Source of the DNA: Roseburia lenta
GTDB taxonomy: Bacteria; Bacillota; Clostridia; Lachnospirales; Lachnospiraceae
Assembly (NCBI RefSeq): GCF_014287435.1
Contig: NZ_JACOPG010000003.1
Location: forward strand, 492,880 to 556,879
Direction: 5' to 3'
DNA length: 64,000 nt
Shown here: piece after piece, positions 1 to 8,777 of the stretch
Layout: every line of letters begins with the position of its first letter
How positions within the stretch are numbered: the first letter of the stretch is position 1
Translations under genes and position numbers: made by a program
The notes under the pieces: generated by a model
Databases searched by the model: none
Seen by the model: the letters and a program-made list of their open reading frames with translations, nothing else
Told to the model about the DNA's origin: nothing

Positions 1-156
1 GGAAAACATGGGTATTAGCCTTTTTTGGGAGACTTTCGATCGCAGTGGAAAAAGCCGTGTAAGAAAGACCGAAATGCCTTTACTTTTCGGCGCTTGTGTG
101 CTACTCTAATCACATATTGGTTTCCAATATAGATAATTTTTTTGGAGGTACTTGTA

Positions 157-360
157 ATGAGCAAGGGTACAGTAAAGTGGTTCAACAACCAGAAGGGTTA
201 CGGATTCATCTCTGACGAAGAAGGTAATGATGTTTTCGTACACTACACAGGCCTTAACATGGAGGGCTTCAAGTCTTTAGAAGAAGGCGCTGCTGTAGAA
301 TTTGATGTTACAGATGGTGCTAAGGGACCACAGGCAGTAAACGTAACAGTAGTAGGCTAA
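157..360 (+). CDS. csp: Cold-shock domain protein (CspA family)
   Basis: A 67-residue single cold-shock domain, the usual length of the family. RNP1 (KGYGFI, residues 13-18) and RNP2 (VFVHY, 26-30) are both present, as is the WF pair at 8-9, so single-stranded RNA/DNA binding should be intact. Such proteins act in the cytoplasm as RNA chaperones that melt mRNA structure. The ATG at 157 is chosen because GGAGG lies 8 bases upstream; a TTG at 142 would place the ribosome site inside the gene. The gene is probably monocistronic, with a structured 5' region and a terminator at about 458. Role under cold or in growth phase cannot be told from sequence. Confidence 0.95.
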   Translation: MSKGTVKWFNNQKGYGFISDEEGNDVFVHYTGLNMEGFKSLEEGAAVEFDVTDGAKGPQAVNVTVVG

Positions 361-457
361 TCTACGAAGTATTAATCAGACCGTTTTCAATGTACCTTTT
401 TAGTTTATACATCTTGATTTAAATTGAGCAGGAAATTGGGATACAGCATGATTAAGG

Positions 458-487
458 AAAGGCGGCGTGCATAGCATGTCGCCTTTT
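458..487 (+). terminator. Rho-independent terminator after csp
   Basis: AAAGGCGGC pairs with GTCGCCTTT (one G-T wobble) and is followed by TTTT. It lies about 100 bases after csp and before the aminopeptidase, so it probably ends the csp transcript. Confidence 0.65.
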
Positions 488-637
488 GCTTTGCGGCGGC
501 TGAGCAGGATGGGAACATCAGTGCCCCCGGTCATACTTGCCCTAGATTGTTTCCTATACAAAGAGTGTTGCCCGTCCTGCGCAGATAGGACATATGACAG
601 TAAGAAAAGGCGATATGCTATATATGGAGGAAGTAGA

Positions 638-1927
638 ATGAAGAATGAGATCTTAGTGAAATATTTGAAGGCGGGGATCACGCCGTTTCATCTGGTGCAG
701 CAGTGCGCAGCAGACTTAGAGGCGGCAGGCTTTGCACCGCTTGCCATGGAAGAAGCATGGCATCTGGAAGAAAGCAAAAAGTATTATATCAATCATCATG
801 GCACAACGATCCTGGCATTTACCGTGCCAAAAAAGGATGAGATGCTGGCAAGTCAGGATAATATCGCACTCCGCATTGCTGCGGCACATACGGATTATCC
901 TTGTATGCGGATCAAGACCAGCCCGGATGTCAAGACCAAGAAATATCATAAACTGAATGTGGAAGTCTACGGCGGAGCCATTCTGAACACATGGCTGGAT
1001 CGTCCGCTGGGGATCGCCGGACGCGTGGCACTGCGGTCAGATAAGTGCCTACATCCGCAGATGCGCCTGTACGACAGTAAAAGACCATTGGCAACCATCC
1101 CAAACCTTGCCATCCATATGAACCGTGAGATCAATAAGGGCATAGAACTCAACCGCCAGGCCGATATGCTGCCATTGCTTGGCATGGGCGAGGATGAGGA
1201 TGCCTTTATGACATTTCTGGCAAAAGAACTGCAAGTGCCGGTGGAGGATATTCTGGACTTTGAACTGTCTATCTATGTCTGGGAAGAACCGGCTCAGATC
1301 GGTCTGCGAGAGGATATGATCTCATCGCCGCGTATTGATAATATCAGTTCCTGTGCTGCGATCATGGAGGCTATGTGTCAGGCAACTTGTGACAAGCATT
1401 TAAATATCGGCATTTGTTACGACCACGAGGAGATCGGCAGCCGGACCAAGCAGGGCGCAGGATCTGCCATTCTCACCGATGTCATCGAAAAGATCTATGA
1501 ATCTATGGGATGGACGGCTCGGACTGCAAAAGATGCCATTTATCAGGGACTGATGGTCTCTGCGGATGTGGCGCATGCCCTGCATCCAAATCATGTGGAA
1601 AAAGCAGACATCACATCACAGCCGATCATGGGAGATGGTTTTGCCATCAAGGAGGCTGCTTCTCAATCTTATGCTACGGACTGCGAAGCCATTGGCATTG
1701 TAGAACAGATCGCACGGGCAAATGGGATCGCTTACCAGAAATATACGAATCGATCTGACATTGTGGGCGGCGGTACTTTGGGAGCCATTTCCTCTGCACT
1801 TTTACCGATGCGCACGATCGATGTGGGTGTACCTATGCTTGCCATGCATTCCGCAAGAGAATTGATGGGGCAGGCAGATTACGGCAACCTGAAAGATCTG
1901 ATCGTATCTTTTTATGGAGAAGCCTGA
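638..1927 (+). CDS. M18 family aminopeptidase
   Basis: A 429-residue dinuclear-metal exopeptidase of the M18 (aspartyl aminopeptidase/ApeB) family, which removes N-terminal residues from peptides in the cytoplasm. Expected metal and catalytic segments are visible: HTDYP (H84), RIDN (D234), DHEEIGS (262-268, catalytic Glu and metal ligands), the GGGTLG loop near 377-382 and the C-terminal AMHSARE (H404). Length matches the family. The reading frame is open from 467, but ATG 638 follows GGAGG at a sensible distance and begins the typical M18 N-terminus, so the longer version is rejected. The next gene begins 33 bases downstream. Exact residue preference (Asp/Glu or broader) is not visible. Confidence 0.93.
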   Translation: MKNEILVKYLKAGITPFHLVQQCAADLEAAGFAPLAMEEAWHLEESKKYYINHHGTTILAFTVPKKDEMLASQDNIALRIAAAHTDYPCMRIKTSPDVKTKKYHKLNVEVYGGAILNTWLDRPLGIAGRVALRSDKCLHPQMRLYDSKRPLATIPNLAIHMNREINKGIELNRQADMLPLLGMGEDEDAFMTFLAKELQVPVEDILDFELSIYVWEEPAQIGLREDMISSPRIDNISSCAAIMEAMCQATCDKHLNIGICYDHEEIGSRTKQGAGSAILTDVIEKIYESMGWTARTAKDAIYQGLMVSADVAHALHPNHVEKADITSQPIMGDGFAIKEAASQSYATDCEAIGIVEQIARANGIAYQKYTNRSDIVGGGTLGAISSALLPMRTIDVGVPMLAMHSARELMGQADYGNLKDLIVSFYGEA

Positions 1928-1960
1928 ACTTTAACGATTTTTTAACCTTTGGAAATTAGA

Positions 1961-3115
1961 ATGAGAAAAAATACAAAAGGACATAATAGAATATATGCCT
2001 GTCTGGGGCTTGTATGCAGTCTTTGCCTTTTACTTCTTACTGCCTGCGGTCCGGTGGATTTTTTACAGGAGACCGTCAATGGGCGGCTGGAAAAGGTCGT
2101 TGTGGGCGAGGCAAAAGAGGTTGAGACCATTTCGGCAGACCGCTTTGCCTACCAGCAGTTGTCGGCAGAGGAGCAGACAGTCTACGATCAGATCTTAGAT
2201 TGCATCCAGCATCATACCGATTGCGTGACGGTATCCACCAAGGATCAGGATGTCTTAGACAAGGCATATCGCTGTGTGATGGCAGATTACGGCGGGCTTT
2301 TCTGGACATCCGGTTACCAGTACAACACCTATTCCAGTTTTGATCAGGTGATCGGCATGGAATTTATGCCGACCTATATCTATACCCAGCAGGAGCGGGA
2401 GGACTTGCAAGCGCAGATCGATGATGTTGCAGACCTTTGGCTGGCTGGGATCGACAGCGATGCCTCCGATTATGAAAAAGTCAAGTATGTCTATGAAACA
2501 CTGATCAGTCAGGTGGATTATGATGCCGATAGCCAGAATAATCAGAATATCATCAGCGTATTTATAGGTAAGAAGACGGTTTGTCAGGGCTATGCGGATG
2601 CGACGCAATATCTTTTGTGGCAACTGGGCGTGTCGTCTATCGTGGTGACCGGTCTGGCAGGTGGCGATAACCATGCATGGAATCTGGTCAATCTGGACGG
2701 AGAATACTATTATATTGATACCACTTGGGGCAACACCCATTTTCTGGGAGAATTGCAGGGTGCCAAGAAGATCGATTACGGCTATCTGGGCGCCAGTACG
2801 CAGGATCTGGCGGCGACCCATACGGCGGATATGCCCTTTGACCTGCCTGCCTGTGAATCCGTGACGGACAATTACTTTTATCAGGAAGGTCTGTATTTTG
2901 AGACAGCAGATTTGTCTGCTATTGGCAGCCGGATCAGGGAAAAATATCGACGAGGTGCGACAGAAATCTCCCTTCGTATGTCAAATTTGCAGGATTACCT
3001 GCAAGTAAAAGACGATCTGATCGGGCAGGATAGGATCTTTACATATCTGGAGGGGCAGCAGGAACTGACCTATTTTGAAAATCAATCGCTCTATATTTTG
3101 ACTTTTGTCTTGTAA
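1961..3115 (+). CDS. Transglutaminase-like lipoprotein
   Basis: A 384-residue predicted lipoprotein: basic N-terminus, hydrophobic core and lipobox LTAC with the lipidated Cys at 29. The C-terminal half carries a transglutaminase-like (cysteine protease fold) domain with the triad Cys208 (in TVCQGYA), His238 (in DNHAWN) and Asp253 (in YYIDTTWG). Similar surface proteins of Firmicutes may cleave or crosslink peptides at the envelope; the substrate is unknown. ATG 1961 fits the signal peptide; TTG 1949 is an alternative. The ribosome site (GGAAAT) is weak. It lies 33 bases after the aminopeptidase, so co-transcription is plausible, and is followed by a clear terminator. Confidence 0.85.
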   Translation: MRKNTKGHNRIYACLGLVCSLCLLLLTACGPVDFLQETVNGRLEKVVVGEAKEVETISADRFAYQQLSAEEQTVYDQILDCIQHHTDCVTVSTKDQDVLDKAYRCVMADYGGLFWTSGYQYNTYSSFDQVIGMEFMPTYIYTQQEREDLQAQIDDVADLWLAGIDSDASDYEKVKYVYETLISQVDYDADSQNNQNIISVFIGKKTVCQGYADATQYLLWQLGVSSIVVTGLAGGDNHAWNLVNLDGEYYYIDTTWGNTHFLGELQGAKKIDYGYLGASTQDLAATHTADMPFDLPACESVTDNYFYQEGLYFETADLSAIGSRIREKYRRGATEISLRMSNLQDYLQVKDDLIGQDRIFTYLEGQQELTYFENQSLYILTFVL

Positions 3116-3130
3116 AAGAGTAGGAAAAAG

Positions 3131-3177
3131 CCACTTTTGCTGGAAAATGCGCAAAAAGTATTTACAAAAGTGGTTTT
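3131..3177 (+). terminator. Rho-independent terminator after the transglutaminase-like gene
   Basis: CCACTTTTG (3131-3139) pairs perfectly with CAAAAGTGG (3165-3173), followed by TTTT. Its right arm overlaps the predicted degV promoter. Confidence 0.7.
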
Positions 3178-3189
3178 ATATATTATTAT
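3161..3189 (+). promoter_or_regulatory. Predicted degV promoter
   Basis: TTTACA (3161-3166), a 17-base spacer, then TATTAT (3184-3189), about 65 bases before the degV start. The -35 box sits in the right arm of the preceding terminator. Confidence 0.5.
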
Positions 3190-3253
3190 GATGTGGTGAT
3201 GAAAACCACGTGAGAAATAAAACAAAACCACAAACAGGTTGGGAGGCGTTTTT

Positions 3254-4090
3254 ATGTATAAAATAATCATTGATTCTTGTGGAGAATTATCAGAAGAAAT
3301 GAAAGAGAACGGACATTTTGCCAATGTTCCGCTGACATTACAGGTCGATGATGCAGAGATCGTTGATGATATGACCTTTGATCAGGCAGATTTTTTGAAA
3401 AAGGTCGCTGCCAGTGAGGAGAGCCCAAAGTCAGCCTGTCCTTCCCCGGATGCCTATATGCAGGCGATGGATTGTGATGCAGACCATATTTATGTGATCA
3501 CCCTGTCATCACAGTTGAGCGGATCCTACAACAGTGCCTGTCTGGCAAAGGATCTTTTCTTAGAAGACCATGAGGATAAGAAGATCTGTGTGATCGATTC
3601 CAAGTCCGCTTCTGTCGGGGAATCTTTGATCGGACTCTATATTGCATCCTGTGAAGAAGCCGGTATGGATTTTGAGACAGTGGTTGAAAATGTCGGTAAT
3701 TACATCGAAAACCAGCACACTTTCTTTGTACTGGAGACCTTAGAGACCCTGCGCAAAGCAGGTCGTCTCAGCAATCTGAAGGCAAAACTTGCCAGCACCC
3801 TCAACATCAAGCCGATCATGGGATCGACCGAGGAAGGCTCCATTCAACAGTTGGCGCAGGCAAGAGGCATGAATAAGGCATTGGATCGTATGGTCCAGTC
3901 CATGATGGAAGTGACCAAGAACTGTGAGAACCGTGTTCTGGCAATTTCCCATTGTAACTGTAGGGAGCGTGCGCTACAATTAAAAGAAAAAATAGAAAAG
4001 GTAGCCTCCTTTAAGGATATTTTTATTGTTGATACGGCAGGTGTCAGCAGTATGTATGCCAATGATGGAGGCATTATCATGGTGGTATAG
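3254..4090 (+). CDS. DegV family fatty-acid-binding protein
   Basis: A 278-residue two-domain DegV protein. The family binds a fatty acid in a tunnel between domains; in Firmicutes such proteins (FakB) hand host fatty acids to the kinase FakA for phosphorylation. Visible hallmarks are the N-terminal IIIDSCGEL strand, the TLSSQLSGSYNSA loop (about 83-95) that holds the carboxylate, and ETLETLRKAGRL in the C-terminal part. ATG 3254 follows GGGAGG by 6 bases; an upstream TTG (3239) is less likely. folC starts 5 bases after its stop, suggesting one transcript. No fakA is nearby, so the FakB role is by family only. Confidence 0.92.
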   Translation: MYKIIIDSCGELSEEMKENGHFANVPLTLQVDDAEIVDDMTFDQADFLKKVAASEESPKSACPSPDAYMQAMDCDADHIYVITLSSQLSGSYNSACLAKDLFLEDHEDKKICVIDSKSASVGESLIGLYIASCEEAGMDFETVVENVGNYIENQHTFFVLETLETLRKAGRLSNLKAKLASTLNIKPIMGSTEEGSIQQLAQARGMNKALDRMVQSMMEVTKNCENRVLAISHCNCRERALQLKEKIEKVASFKDIFIVDTAGVSSMYANDGGIIMVV

Positions 4091-4095
4091 CGCAC

Positions 4096-5367
4096 ATGCA
4101 ATACGAAGAAATTATCGAAATCATACAATCAAAAAGAAGATTTGGAAAGGCATATGGAAGAGATGTGACCGCGGAAATGATGGAACGTTTAGAACATCCG
4201 GAAACGGGCATGAAAATCATTCATATTGCCGGAACCAATGGAAAAGGATCAACGGCAGCATTTGTAAGTAGTATATTACATGCTGCCGGTTTTGTTGTAG
4301 GAAGATTTACATCACCACATCTGATCCGCTTTACAGAACGTATCGTTGTTGACGGAGAAGAAATTGGAAAAGATGATGTCATACGATTAGGAGAACGTGT
4401 GTTAGCACTTCCGATGAGACAGGAAACAACGATGTTTGATTTGTGCCTGGGAATGGCAGTGCTATATTTTAAAGAGAAGAATTGTGACTTCGTTGTTTTA
4501 GAAACGGGACTCGGTGGGGCGAAAGATTCGACTGCGGGATTATCAGTTGTTCCTGAGGTTTGTGCGTTTACAAATATTGGATATGATCATACGGCAATTC
4601 TTGGAAATACCATAGAAGAAATTGCAGCGGAAAAAGCCGGGATTTTGAAAAAAGGTACCCATGCTGTTCTTGGAATTATGGATGAAAAAGCAGCGGATGT
4701 GATAAAAAAACAGGCGGAGATTTTGGATGTCCCCATTACAAATGTGGATAACTTGTTGACAAAAATCTCAACCTACGAAATACCGCTAAACGGCGTATTT
4801 CAGAGGGCTAACGCCACATTGGCTGTGGGGGTAGTGGAAACATTATTCAATAACCATTGTGGATATCTCGGGGATAACTTTTTGTCGAAAAAAGAGGAAA
4901 TCATTCGACAAGGGTTAGCGGAAGCCAAGTGGCCAGGACGAATGGAGGTTTTGTCCGAAAAACCGTATGTTTTGGCAGATGGAGCTCATAATCCACAAGG
5001 AGTTGAAGCGTTATTCAACTCACTAAAAAATATGTTTCCGGATGAAAAATTTGTCTTTTTGGTAGGAGTTATGGCAGATAAGGACTACAGAGCCATGATG
5101 CGGACCATGTATCCGCTGGCGGACACCTTTTTGTGTGCTACGGTTGATACCAGTCGCAGTTTACAGGCGGACGAGTTGTGTCAGAATCTTTTGGAAGATG
5201 GAATGTCTGCTGTGGTAAGTGGAGATCTTTTGGATGGGCTCCAAAAGGCGATCGCTTTAGGAGAAGAAAAAGGAGAACGTATTATTATTTTTGGATCTCT
5301 TTATTTTATAGGAGAGGTCAAGGCAATATTTGAAGGCGGAAGCATACATCTGCCGGAGTATGAGTAG
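4096..5367 (+). CDS. folC: Folylpolyglutamate/dihydrofolate synthase
   Basis: A 423-residue Mur-ligase-fold enzyme that adds glutamate to dihydropteroate or folates using ATP. The P-loop GTNGKGS is at 46-52, and SPHLIRFTERI, LETGLGGAKDS and the C-terminal ADGAHNPQG motif are all present. Length is typical. No strong ribosome site precedes ATG 4096, which lies 5 bases after degV, so translational coupling is likely. Codons are visibly more A/T-ended (aaa, gaa, ttt) than in nth just downstream, an unusual contrast that could reflect a different origin. thyA and folA, in the same cofactor pathway, are at 32.5-33.9 kb. Confidence 0.95.
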   Translation: MQYEEIIEIIQSKRRFGKAYGRDVTAEMMERLEHPETGMKIIHIAGTNGKGSTAAFVSSILHAAGFVVGRFTSPHLIRFTERIVVDGEEIGKDDVIRLGERVLALPMRQETTMFDLCLGMAVLYFKEKNCDFVVLETGLGGAKDSTAGLSVVPEVCAFTNIGYDHTAILGNTIEEIAAEKAGILKKGTHAVLGIMDEKAADVIKKQAEILDVPITNVDNLLTKISTYEIPLNGVFQRANATLAVGVVETLFNNHCGYLGDNFLSKKEEIIRQGLAEAKWPGRMEVLSEKPYVLADGAHNPQGVEALFNSLKNMFPDEKFVFLVGVMADKDYRAMMRTMYPLADTFLCATVDTSRSLQADELCQNLLEDGMSAVVSGDLLDGLQKAIALGEEKGERIIIFGSLYFIGEVKAIFEGGSIHLPEYE

Positions 5368-5378
5368 AGGAGAAAAGG

Positions 5379-6011
5379 ATGCGAAAAAAAGAATTAGCAA
5401 AACTTGTCATAGAAAGATTAAAGGAAGAATACCCGGAGTCTCATTGTAGCCTGGATTATGATGATGCGTGGAAACTGCTCGTCAGCGTGCGTCTGGCTGC
5501 CCAGTGTACGGATGCCAGAGTCAATGTTGTAGTGCAGGATCTTTTTGCGGCTTATCCTTCCGTAGAGGCGCTGGCGGAGGCGACCCCGGAAGAAATCGAA
5601 AAATATGTCCATCCGTGTGGACTGGGCAAAAGTAAGGCGCGGGACATCAGTGCCTGTATGAAGATGCTGCGCGATCAGTATGACTGCCATGTGCCGGATG
5701 ATTTTGATGCCCTGCTTTCTTTGCCCGGCGTGGGGCGAAAAAGTGCCAACCTCATCATGGGGGATGTCTTTGGCAAGCCGGCGATCGTGACGGATACCCA
5801 CTGTATCCGGCTCTGCAACCGGATCGGACTGGTGGACGGCATCAAGGATCCGAAAAAAGTGGAGATGGAACTTTGGAAGATCGTGCCACCGGAGGAGGGC
5901 AGTGAACTCTGCCATCGTCTTGTCGATCACGGGCGTGCCGTGTGTACCGCGCGGACTGCACCTTATTGTGATAAATGCTGTCTGGCGGATATTTGTAAAA
6001 AGAGGATATAA
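5379..6011 (+). CDS. nth: Endonuclease III (DNA glycosylase/AP lyase)
   Basis: A 210-residue base-excision repair enzyme that removes oxidised pyrimidines and cleaves the abasic site. The helix-hairpin-helix LPGVGRKSAN carries the catalytic lysine (K121), and the catalytic Asp is D139 in TDTH. Four C-terminal cysteines (189, 197, 200, 206) form the [4Fe-4S] loop; the first gap is seven residues instead of the usual six, and there is an extra C201. The ATG follows GAGGAGAAAAGG closely. It lies 11 bases after folC, so the two may share a transcript. Confidence 0.95.
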   Translation: MRKKELAKLVIERLKEEYPESHCSLDYDDAWKLLVSVRLAAQCTDARVNVVVQDLFAAYPSVEALAEATPEEIEKYVHPCGLGKSKARDISACMKMLRDQYDCHVPDDFDALLSLPGVGRKSANLIMGDVFGKPAIVTDTHCIRLCNRIGLVDGIKDPKKVEMELWKIVPPEEGSELCHRLVDHGRAVCTARTAPYCDKCCLADICKKRI

Positions 6012-6034
6012 ATTATGAAAACTGCACATAAGAA

Positions 6035-6063
6035 TTGCGTATCTTTTCTATTCGTTGTAGAAT
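6035..6063 (+). promoter_or_regulatory. Predicted promoter of the symporter gene
   Basis: TTGCGT (6035-6040), 17 bases, TAGAAT (6058-6063), about 40 bases before the chosen start at 6104. Confidence 0.55.
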
Positions 6064-6103
6064 ATACACATATAATATGGAGAGTAGGAAAGGGGTATTT
6101 TTT

Positions 6104-7582
6104 ATGGAGAATGAAGAAAAACTCAGAAAGCGGAATTTGATTACTTATCCGCTGGGAACGATGGGACGTGATGCGGTTTACGCACTGATTAACAGTTATC
6201 TTTTGACCTTTGTCTTGTTTACCCATTCGCTGACAGCAGCGCAGTTGACCGCCATCACCGGTATTATGATCGGAGCGCGTGTCTTTGATGCCTTTAATGA
6301 TCCGATCATGGGCAATATCATCGAGTGCACCAGAAGTAAATATGGTAAGTTCAAGCCATGGCTTTTGGCAGGCATTTTATCGACCTCGGTGGTTATTTAT
6401 CTGATGTTTAATGTGCAGTTGCAGGGCTGGAAGTTCGTGGTATTTTTTGGTGTCATGTATTTTGCCTTTAGTATTACCTATACCATGAACGATATTTCTT
6501 ATTGGGGCATGGTTCCGGCGCTGTCCTCCGATGCAGATGCGAGAAACCAGTTTGCCTCGAGAGCTACGCTTTTTGCCGGTATTGGTGGTACGGCGGCAAC
6601 GATCCTGATACCGCTTTTTACGACAGGCAAGAATACCATTGGCGGTAACGCTGCTTACGCATACGGTAGGATTGCGCTGGTGATCGGTATCTTAGCACCG
6701 CTTTTTCTTTGTATCACCATTTTTGGTACTAAGGAGCACCGCGATACGGCGCAGGAGAATAAGGCAAAAGAGAAGTTCAGTTTCAAGAAACTGGTACATG
6801 CGATCTTTCGGAACGATCAGTTGATCTGGGTAGCAGTCATCTTTTTGATCCAGCAGATCGGCAATGGATTGATCGTGGGAGGTATCGGTTCAACTTATAT
6901 TTATTCTATCTATGGATATGAAGGTGGACTTTATTCTTTGTTTACGACCGTCGGTATGTCGGTTACGGCATTTTTGATGATCTTTTATCCGACCATTTCA
7001 CGCCATATCCATCGTAAGAAACTCATGGGCTATATGGCTGTGATCGCAACCATCGGTTATGTCATGATCTTTGCCTCCGGGCTGATGCCGGGCAAGGGCA
7101 TGGGCAAATTTGTGGTGCTTATGATCGGCTATATGCTCTGTAATTTCGGACAGTATTGCTACTATCTGATTATGATGATCTCTATTATGAATACGGTCGA
7201 GTACAACGAACTCAAATTTGGTTCGCGTGATGAAGGCATCATCACATCCCTACGTCCTTTTATCACCAAACTGGGTGGAGCCATCATTGTAGCGGTCACA
7301 TCAGCCGCATATATTTTGCTGGGGGTTACCGATTATACCAACCAGATTTCAGAATTAGAGCAGCAGTGCAATCAGAACCTGATCACAGAGGCAAGCAAGT
7401 TGTCCCAGATCGACGCGGTGCTTTCTCATGTGACCAATCAGCAGGCTATGGGGCTTTTGATCTTTATGTCCATCGTGCCGGGCATTTTGATGCTACTTTC
7501 TTATTTCCTCTATAAGAAGCATTACAAGTTGGATGAGGAAGAATATGACCGTATCTGCAAGGAGTTGGGAAAGACGGAGTAG
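6104..7582 (+). CDS. GPH-type sugar:cation symporter (MFS)
   Basis: A 492-residue polytopic membrane protein with about 12 hydrophobic segments. The N-terminal region (LITYPLGTMGRDAVY) and the RVFDAFNDPIMG loop, where GPH transporters carry an acidic substrate/cation-coupling motif, place it in the glycoside-pentoside-hexuronide:cation symporter family (MelB, GusB, XynB relatives). It imports a sugar or glycoside with Na+ or H+; the substrate is not readable. ATG 6104 follows AAAGGGG; in-frame starts at 6077 and 6035 are less likely. The AraC regulator that follows is convergent, ending 3 bases from this stop, and could control this gene or the GH35-like gene beyond it. Confidence 0.88.
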   Translation: MENEEKLRKRNLITYPLGTMGRDAVYALINSYLLTFVLFTHSLTAAQLTAITGIMIGARVFDAFNDPIMGNIIECTRSKYGKFKPWLLAGILSTSVVIYLMFNVQLQGWKFVVFFGVMYFAFSITYTMNDISYWGMVPALSSDADARNQFASRATLFAGIGGTAATILIPLFTTGKNTIGGNAAYAYGRIALVIGILAPLFLCITIFGTKEHRDTAQENKAKEKFSFKKLVHAIFRNDQLIWVAVIFLIQQIGNGLIVGGIGSTYIYSIYGYEGGLYSLFTTVGMSVTAFLMIFYPTISRHIHRKKLMGYMAVIATIGYVMIFASGLMPGKGMGKFVVLMIGYMLCNFGQYCYYLIMMISIMNTVEYNELKFGSRDEGIITSLRPFITKLGGAIIVAVTSAAYILLGVTDYTNQISELEQQCNQNLITEASKLSQIDAVLSHVTNQQAMGLLIFMSIVPGILMLLSYFLYKKHYKLDEEEYDRICKELGKTE

Positions 7583-7584
7583 GA

Positions 7585-8616
7585 TCACCTTCGTATATCC
7601 CCCGGCAGCAGACCGTAGCGTTCCTTGAACTTTCGGTAAAAGAAGCCCTGATTATGGTAGCCGACAGCCTCGGCAATGGAGGCAATGGATCGGTCTGTCG
7701 TGTGTAAAAACTGCATGGCTTTGGCAAGCCGGATCTCCTGTATGTAGGCAGAGAGGGTAATATCTTCTGCCCCGCGAAAAAGACGGTTCAGATAGTCCGG
7801 GCTATAGTGAAAGGCATTGGCAACGGCAGATACTGACACAGTGGCAAGATGGGTATTGATGTACTGCTTGATATCAGAAAGCAGGGCATTGTGCCATGCC
7901 TTGGTATCTTCGGTCATGACCTGCATACGAAATTCCTGTGTTAAAAGGTCAATGATGCGCTCGACATAGCCGATGATGATATGTTTTTTGCCGGGGCGGC
8001 AGGCGATCAGTTCTTCCAATATGGTATAAAAAGCATGATAGGTCAGAGGTGTCTGATCAAAAGGAGAGAAGCGGATATAGAGATATTCGCTTCTTTTTTG
8101 GTTGAGAAGTTTTCGGAGTGCCTGCATATAGTCGGTGCGGCGGTCGGCGCCAATATATTGATCAAAGAAAGAATCGTCTACATCCAGACACAGGATGGTG
8201 CAGTCTCTGGCGAGAAGATATTCTCCGTGCATGACACCGGCAGAGATCAAAAGCATTTCTCCCTGTGAAAGGCTGACGTCCTGATCTTCGATATGGATGC
8301 GCAAAGACCCCTCGACAATGTAGATGAGTTCAATATGTGTATGTGCATGGAGGGCACAGCGCATACCGTTTTCAAAAGGAATCAAAAAAGTGTAAGCGTC
8401 CGGTGCAGAGATCGTGGCATAGAAAAACTCCTGCTTAGACCGAGGACTGGTGTGCCAGCCGGTCAAGGTGACCAGGTCGTAGGTCAGGCGGCGCGGAGAA
8501 TTTTGGAAATGGTAAGTCGTATCTAAAAATGCCTGATGCTCGGCGTAAGAATTGACGACAGGCTGATCTACCGTGCTTTTTTCAACTGTTTTTGAGAGTA
8601 ATTCTGTAATGTTCAT
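7585..8616 (-). CDS. AraC family transcriptional regulator with cupin sensor domain
   Basis: A 343-residue regulator. Residues about 60-160 resemble a sugar-sensing cupin (LHAHTHIELIYIVEGS and QGEMLLISAGVMH), and the last 100 carry the two AraC helix-turn-helix motifs (VSAVANAFHYSPDYLNRLFR and IASIAEAVGYHNQGFFYRKF). It should bind DNA and respond to a sugar. It is convergent with the symporter and divergent from the GH35-like gene, the likelier target. The start at 8616 has no ribosome site, but TATACT (8628-8623) ends 6 bases before the ATG, so the mRNA may be leaderless; a TTG at 8697 is the alternative. Confidence 0.88.
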   Translation of the reverse strand: MNITELLSKTVEKSTVDQPVVNSYAEHQAFLDTTYHFQNSPRRLTYDLVTLTGWHTSPRSKQEFFYATISAPDAYTFLIPFENGMRCALHAHTHIELIYIVEGSLRIHIEDQDVSLSQGEMLLISAGVMHGEYLLARDCTILCLDVDDSFFDQYIGADRRTDYMQALRKLLNQKRSEYLYIRFSPFDQTPLTYHAFYTILEELIACRPGKKHIIIGYVERIIDLLTQEFRMQVMTEDTKAWHNALLSDIKQYINTHLATVSVSAVANAFHYSPDYLNRLFRGAEDITLSAYIQEIRLAKAMQFLHTTDRSIASIAEAVGYHNQGFFYRKFKERYGLLPGDIRR

Positions 8617-8777
8617 GGGGAAAGTATAACATGCCGGAGGAAAAAAGAAAATACCATGTCGGATTTGGTAAGTGAAAAGCGACAGAGTGTGCGTCAATGG
8701 AAATTACAATCGATGGAAAATGAGGTTAGGATAGGAGTCATCATAAAGAAAGTAAAATAGAAAGGATAGATAGGATT

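Noticed and set aside
467..637. 57-residue extension of the M18 aminopeptidase
   Set aside because: It would start inside the csp terminator and lacks a ribosome site; ATG 638 has GGAGG.
2255..2821. 188-residue minus-strand frame opposite the lipoprotein gene
   Set aside because: Antisense to the transglutaminase domain with its triad; composition untypical.
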